Assembly (NCBI GenBank): GCA_002502685.1
Contig: DAQA01000015.1
Location: 1 to 8,269 of the forward strand
Length of the DNA: 8,269 nucleotides
Source of the DNA: Euryarchaeota archaeon UBA202
GTDB lineage: Archaea; Thermoplasmatota; E2; UBA202
Reading direction: 5' to 3'
The notes beneath the pieces were generated by a model. It worked only from the letters and a program-made list of their open reading frames with translations, was not told the origin of the DNA and made no database searches. Shown here piece by piece: positions 6,060-8,269 of the stretch (its first letter is position 1; every line of letters begins with the position of its first letter). The position numbers and the translations under genes were made by a program.

Positions 6060-6897
6060 GTTCTTTTGTTCCTTTGATATAGTGTGTGTATGATTTTTTT
6101 TCCTCGGGAAGATAGATTTTTTGTCGATCCAATAATAGATCCCAATCAACCAAATGTCCATCAAACTCTGGTCCGTCAACACAGGTAAATCGTGTATGTC
6201 CCCCCACCTCCACGCGGCATACGCCACACATGCCGGTGGCGTCAACCATTATCGAATTTAGGCTCACAATTGTTTTTGTGCCAAAATCCTTTGTAATTTT
6301 TGAGCAAAATTTCATCATTATTGCGGGCCCAATGGCGTACACACATCCGATTTCTTTTTGGTGATCTTTTACTAGGATCTCTTGTAAGGGCTGGGTGACC
6401 ATTCCGTGCTGGCCACAGGTGCCATCATCAGTTGTCACAATATAGTCATGACTAACTGACTGCAGTTTATCTTGCCAAAAGAGAAGATTTTTGGATCGGG
6501 CGCCCTGTATCACCACAACTTTATTTCCTCTTTTATATAGTTCACGGGCAATGGGATATATTGGGGCGGTGCCCACGCCTCCTGCAACCATGATTACGAT
6601 GTGATAATTCTTTATTATGGAGGGATGCCCCATGGGGCCAACAAGTGCATAGAGAGAATCACCAGCGGTTAATCGTGTCAATTTCGCCGTGGTGGTACCC
6701 ACCACCATAACAACGAGTGTGATGGTACCTTTTTGTTTGTCCCAATCAGCAATGGTCAAGGGTATTCGCTCACCTTTTTCATCCACCATGAGGACAACAA
6801 AATGACCGGCTTGTGCCTTTTTAGCTATATCGGGGCTTTTGATGATGATTTCAAATATGTCTGGTGCCAATGAGGAAATATGTAATATCTTAGTCAT
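6049..6897 (-). CDS. nfnA: NADH-dependent ferredoxin:NADP+ oxidoreductase, small subunit (NfnA / SudB)
   Basis: This is the 282-residue small subunit of the Nfn complex, of the ferredoxin-NADP reductase fold. An N-terminal FAD beta-barrel carries RIPLTIAD (44-51) and GPMGHP. The nucleotide domain has VAGGVGTAPIYP (104-115), which binds NAD(H). The C-terminus holds the [2Fe-2S] site D219-x4-C224-x2-C227-x11-C239, followed by DGPEFDGHLVDW. The unusual three-Cys-one-Asp ligation known from NfnA structures fits this pattern. In the complex this FAD exchanges electrons with NAD(H) and passes them through the [2Fe-2S] cluster to NfnB. The gene precedes nfnB with an 11-bp overlap, so translation is probably coupled. 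Pyrimidine-biosynthesis PyrK proteins are related, but the NfnB neighbour decides the call. No strong Shine-Dalgarno site precedes ATG 6897. Confidence 0.92.
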   Translation of the reverse strand: MTKILHISSLAPDIFEIIIKSPDIAKKAQAGHFVVLMVDEKGERIPLTIADWDKQKGTITLVVMVVGTTTAKLTRLTAGDSLYALVGPMGHPSIIKNYHIVIMVAGGVGTAPIYPIARELYKRGNKVVVIQGARSKNLLFWQDKLQSVSHDYIVTTDDGTCGQHGMVTQPLQEILVKDHQKEIGCVYAIGPAIMMKFCSKITKDFGTKTIVSLNSIMVDATGMCGVCRVEVGGHTRFTCVDGPEFDGHLVDWDLLLDRQKIYLPEEKKSYTHYIKGTKEHDP

Positions 6898-7208
6898 GGT
6901 TGCTTACCCATTCATTATTCTGTATGTTCCCTCTTCTTTCTTTGAGGCAATCAATCTTTTTTTTGTGTCATGTTTAATGTATTTTGGCGTTTTTTGCCGC
7001 TTTATCGATATGGTGTTTTGCTGTCTCATATAGATTTTTTTTATCCATTTTCCTGCTCTTTTGTTTGGTTGTTGTATAGCCCATATATTTTAATATTTTG
7101 CTTAAATACGGATGCTAGGATAAATAAAAATAGACCTCTATTTTTTTTTTTGTTTCCAGTATTATTTCACTCTCTTTCTTTTTTTTTGGGTATAGTGAAG
7201 AGTTTTTT
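6898..7208. other. T-rich (plus strand) spacer upstream of nfnA
   Basis: No gene is supported in these 311 bases. Read on the minus strand, the first part holds the putative end of the nadE transcript (see 7115-7145). After it comes an A/T stretch around 7082-7100 (AAAATATTAAAATATATGGG) that could be a TATA region, though it lies about 190 nt before nfnA. A nearer A-rich element (AAAATACATTAAAC, about 6972-6985) could also serve. Long T runs on the plus strand produce spurious open frames rich in Phe and Leu. I see no riboswitch or tRNA fold. Confidence 0.5.
7115..7145 (-). terminator. Candidate terminator after nadE
   Basis: A perfect inverted repeat, AAAAATAGA-cc-TCTATTTTT, spans 7126-7145. 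On the minus strand it is followed by ATTTATCC, giving a U-rich stretch about 65-95 nt past the nadE stop. Archaeal termination depends mainly on U-rich tracts, so this is a reasonable end point. On the plus strand the repeat runs into eleven T residues, but no plus-strand gene ends there. Confidence 0.35.
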
Positions 7209-8269
7209 TTAGAAATATTTATTTACAATGGGCATGCGTCTGCCAAACCCAAAGGCCCGGGGGGTTATTTTGATCCCAATGGCTGTTTGTTTTCTTTTGT
7301 ATTCATTGTGATCAACTCGCCGTACAATATCATTCACACTTTTTGTGTCATATCCCTGGGCAATGATTTCCTGTCGTGATTTATTGTCAGCGATATAGGC
7401 CTGGAGGATGGGATCCAGGATGTCATAGGGGGGTATATCATCGGTATCTTTTTGGTTTTCTCGCAGTTCAGCAGAGGGCTCTTTGGAGATGATATTTTGG
7501 GGAATAACCATCTTTTTATGGTTAATATGGCGTGCGAGCTCATAGACCATTGTTTTGGGAACATCTGATATGACTGCCAAGCCACCTGCCATATCACCAT
7601 AAAGGGTCACATAGCCAATGGAGAGCTCGGATTTGTTGCCACAGGATAAGACCAGATAGTTAAATTTGTTTGACAGAGCCATCAATATATTTCCCCTGAT
7701 GCGTGCCTGAATGTTTTCCTCGGTGGCATCCCGTGGCACCCCCTGAAATTCCTTTTTTAGTCCTTGCAGATATTCAATATAGATGGGGGTAATGGGTATG
7801 CACTTATAGATGATACCCAGATTTTTTGCCACTCTTTCAGCATCTCTGATACTTCCCTGTTTGGTATAGATACTGGGCATCTGCACCCCGATCACGTTTT
7901 GTTTCCCCAGAGCCCGTGTCGCAATAGCGGTCACCACAGCTGAATCTATCCCCCCACTTAACCCCAAAACCACTTTTTTAAACCCGGTTTTTTTTACATA
8001 ATCCTTTACACCCAGGGTTAAGGCGTCATATACCTCCTCATAGAGGTAATCCTTGATGGATATTTCCTTTCCCGTAAGAGGGGAGATTATGAGATCTTCC
8101 ATAAATTTTTTACATTGGACAATCACTTTGCCCTCCCGGTTAAAAATATAGCTGCCACCATCAAACACCAAATCATCCTGACCCCCCACCATATTCAAAT
8201 ACACAATGGGTACCTTATATGTCCGGCTTCGGCGAGAAATAATGTTTCGCCTAAGGTTATCCTTCCCCA
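7209..8269 (-). CDS. nadE: Glutamine-dependent NAD+ synthetase, C-terminal part (cut by window edge)
   Basis: The enzyme adenylates nicotinic acid adenine dinucleotide with ATP and amidates it to NAD+, the last step of NAD synthesis. The frame is open to the right edge. Before the GTG at 8204 it reads RRSRTYKVPI and then continues VYLNMVGGQDDLVFDGGSYI, which is the end of a CN-hydrolase (glutaminase) domain. The gene therefore does not start at 8204, and the enzyme is the long glutamine-using form. The synthetase domain follows, with the ATP P-loop LGLSGGIDSAVV (about 7937-7964), NIQARIRGN, GNKSELSIGYVTLYGDMAGG and LRENQKDTDDIPPYD. It ends in AFGFGRRMPIVNKYF. About 352 residues are visible. 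Family members are usually 540-680 residues, so the glutaminase catalytic Glu-Lys-Cys lies outside the window. Confidence 0.93.
   Translation of the reverse strand, partial: GKDNLRRNIISRRSRTYKVPIVYLNMVGGQDDLVFDGGSYIFNREGKVIVQCKKFMEDLIISPLTGKEISIKDYLYEEVYDALTLGVKDYVKKTGFKKVVLGLSGGIDSAVVTAIATRALGKQNVIGVQMPSIYTKQGSIRDAERVAKNLGIIYKCIPITPIYIEYLQGLKKEFQGVPRDATEENIQARIRGNILMALSNKFNYLVLSCGNKSELSIGYVTLYGDMAGGLAVISDVPKTMVYELARHINHKKMVIPQNIISKEPSAELRENQKDTDDIPPYDILDPILQAYIADNKSRQEIIAQGYDTKSVNDIVRRVDHNEYKRKQTAIGIKITPRAFGFGRRMPIVNKYF

Noticed and set aside
6060..6245. 62-codon N-terminal extension of nfnB
   Set aside because: It is nfnA coding sequence read in another frame. The family start MTHDDKK lies at 6059.
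6970..7212. Plus-strand open frame of 80 codons rich in Phe and Leu
   Set aside because: It comes from long T runs in an AT-rich spacer. It has no promoter, ribosome site or recognisable domain, and it overlaps the end of nadE.
1..8269. Search for CRISPR arrays, insertion sequences and replication origins
   Set aside because: No regularly spaced repeats, transposase genes with terminal repeats, or origin-type repeat clusters were seen.

Overview
The window reads as archaeal chromosomal DNA. It encodes a CDP-archaeol synthase (archaeal ether-lipid pathway) and a UPF0282-type metallo-hydrolase. It also has a tRNA gene without an encoded CCA end and TATA-like boxes about 27-30 nt ahead of start codons that lack a Shine-Dalgarno site. 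A euryarchaeal or Thermoplasmata-like source is plausible, but the sequence alone does not fix the lineage.

Layout, left to right. (1) The 5' end of a lipoprotein gene runs off the left edge (1-144, minus). (2) A decayed integrative-element scar spans about 250-1733. It has a mutated copy of the 3' half of tRNA-Pro at 250-287 and a broken integrase-like reading frame at 279-545 that starts inside that half-tRNA. It also holds an arsenite methyltransferase gene, arsM (613-1356, minus), an AT-rich upstream region, and the intact tRNA-Pro(CGG) at 1661-1733. (3) carS and a small zinc-finger gene overlap by 7 bp on the minus strand (1793-2676). (4) A divergent plus-strand pair (2902-4594) encodes a zinc-ribbon membrane protein and, 1 nt later, a metallo-beta-lactamase-fold protein. 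(5) nfnA-nfnB on the minus strand (4614-6897) encode a flavin NADH/NADPH:ferredoxin oxidoreductase and overlap by 11 bp. (6) A T-rich spacer lies at 6898-7208. (7) The C-terminal two thirds or so of a glutamine-dependent NAD synthetase runs off the right edge (7209-8269, minus).

How the parts fit. NAD synthetase makes the NAD+ from which the Nfn cofactors are drawn, so the right half is a redox-cofactor neighbourhood, though a shared transcript is not shown. carS supplies activated archaeol for phospholipid head-group attachment. The arsM islet is separate: it sits exactly between two copies of the tRNA-Pro 3' half, as expected for cargo left by an integrase-mediated insertion whose other genes have been lost.

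I see no CRISPR array, no insertion sequence and no clear new multi-gene system. The most notable items are the tRNA-flanked relic with its tRNA-derived integrase start, and the poorly described zinc-ribbon membrane protein paired with the UPF0282 hydrolase.
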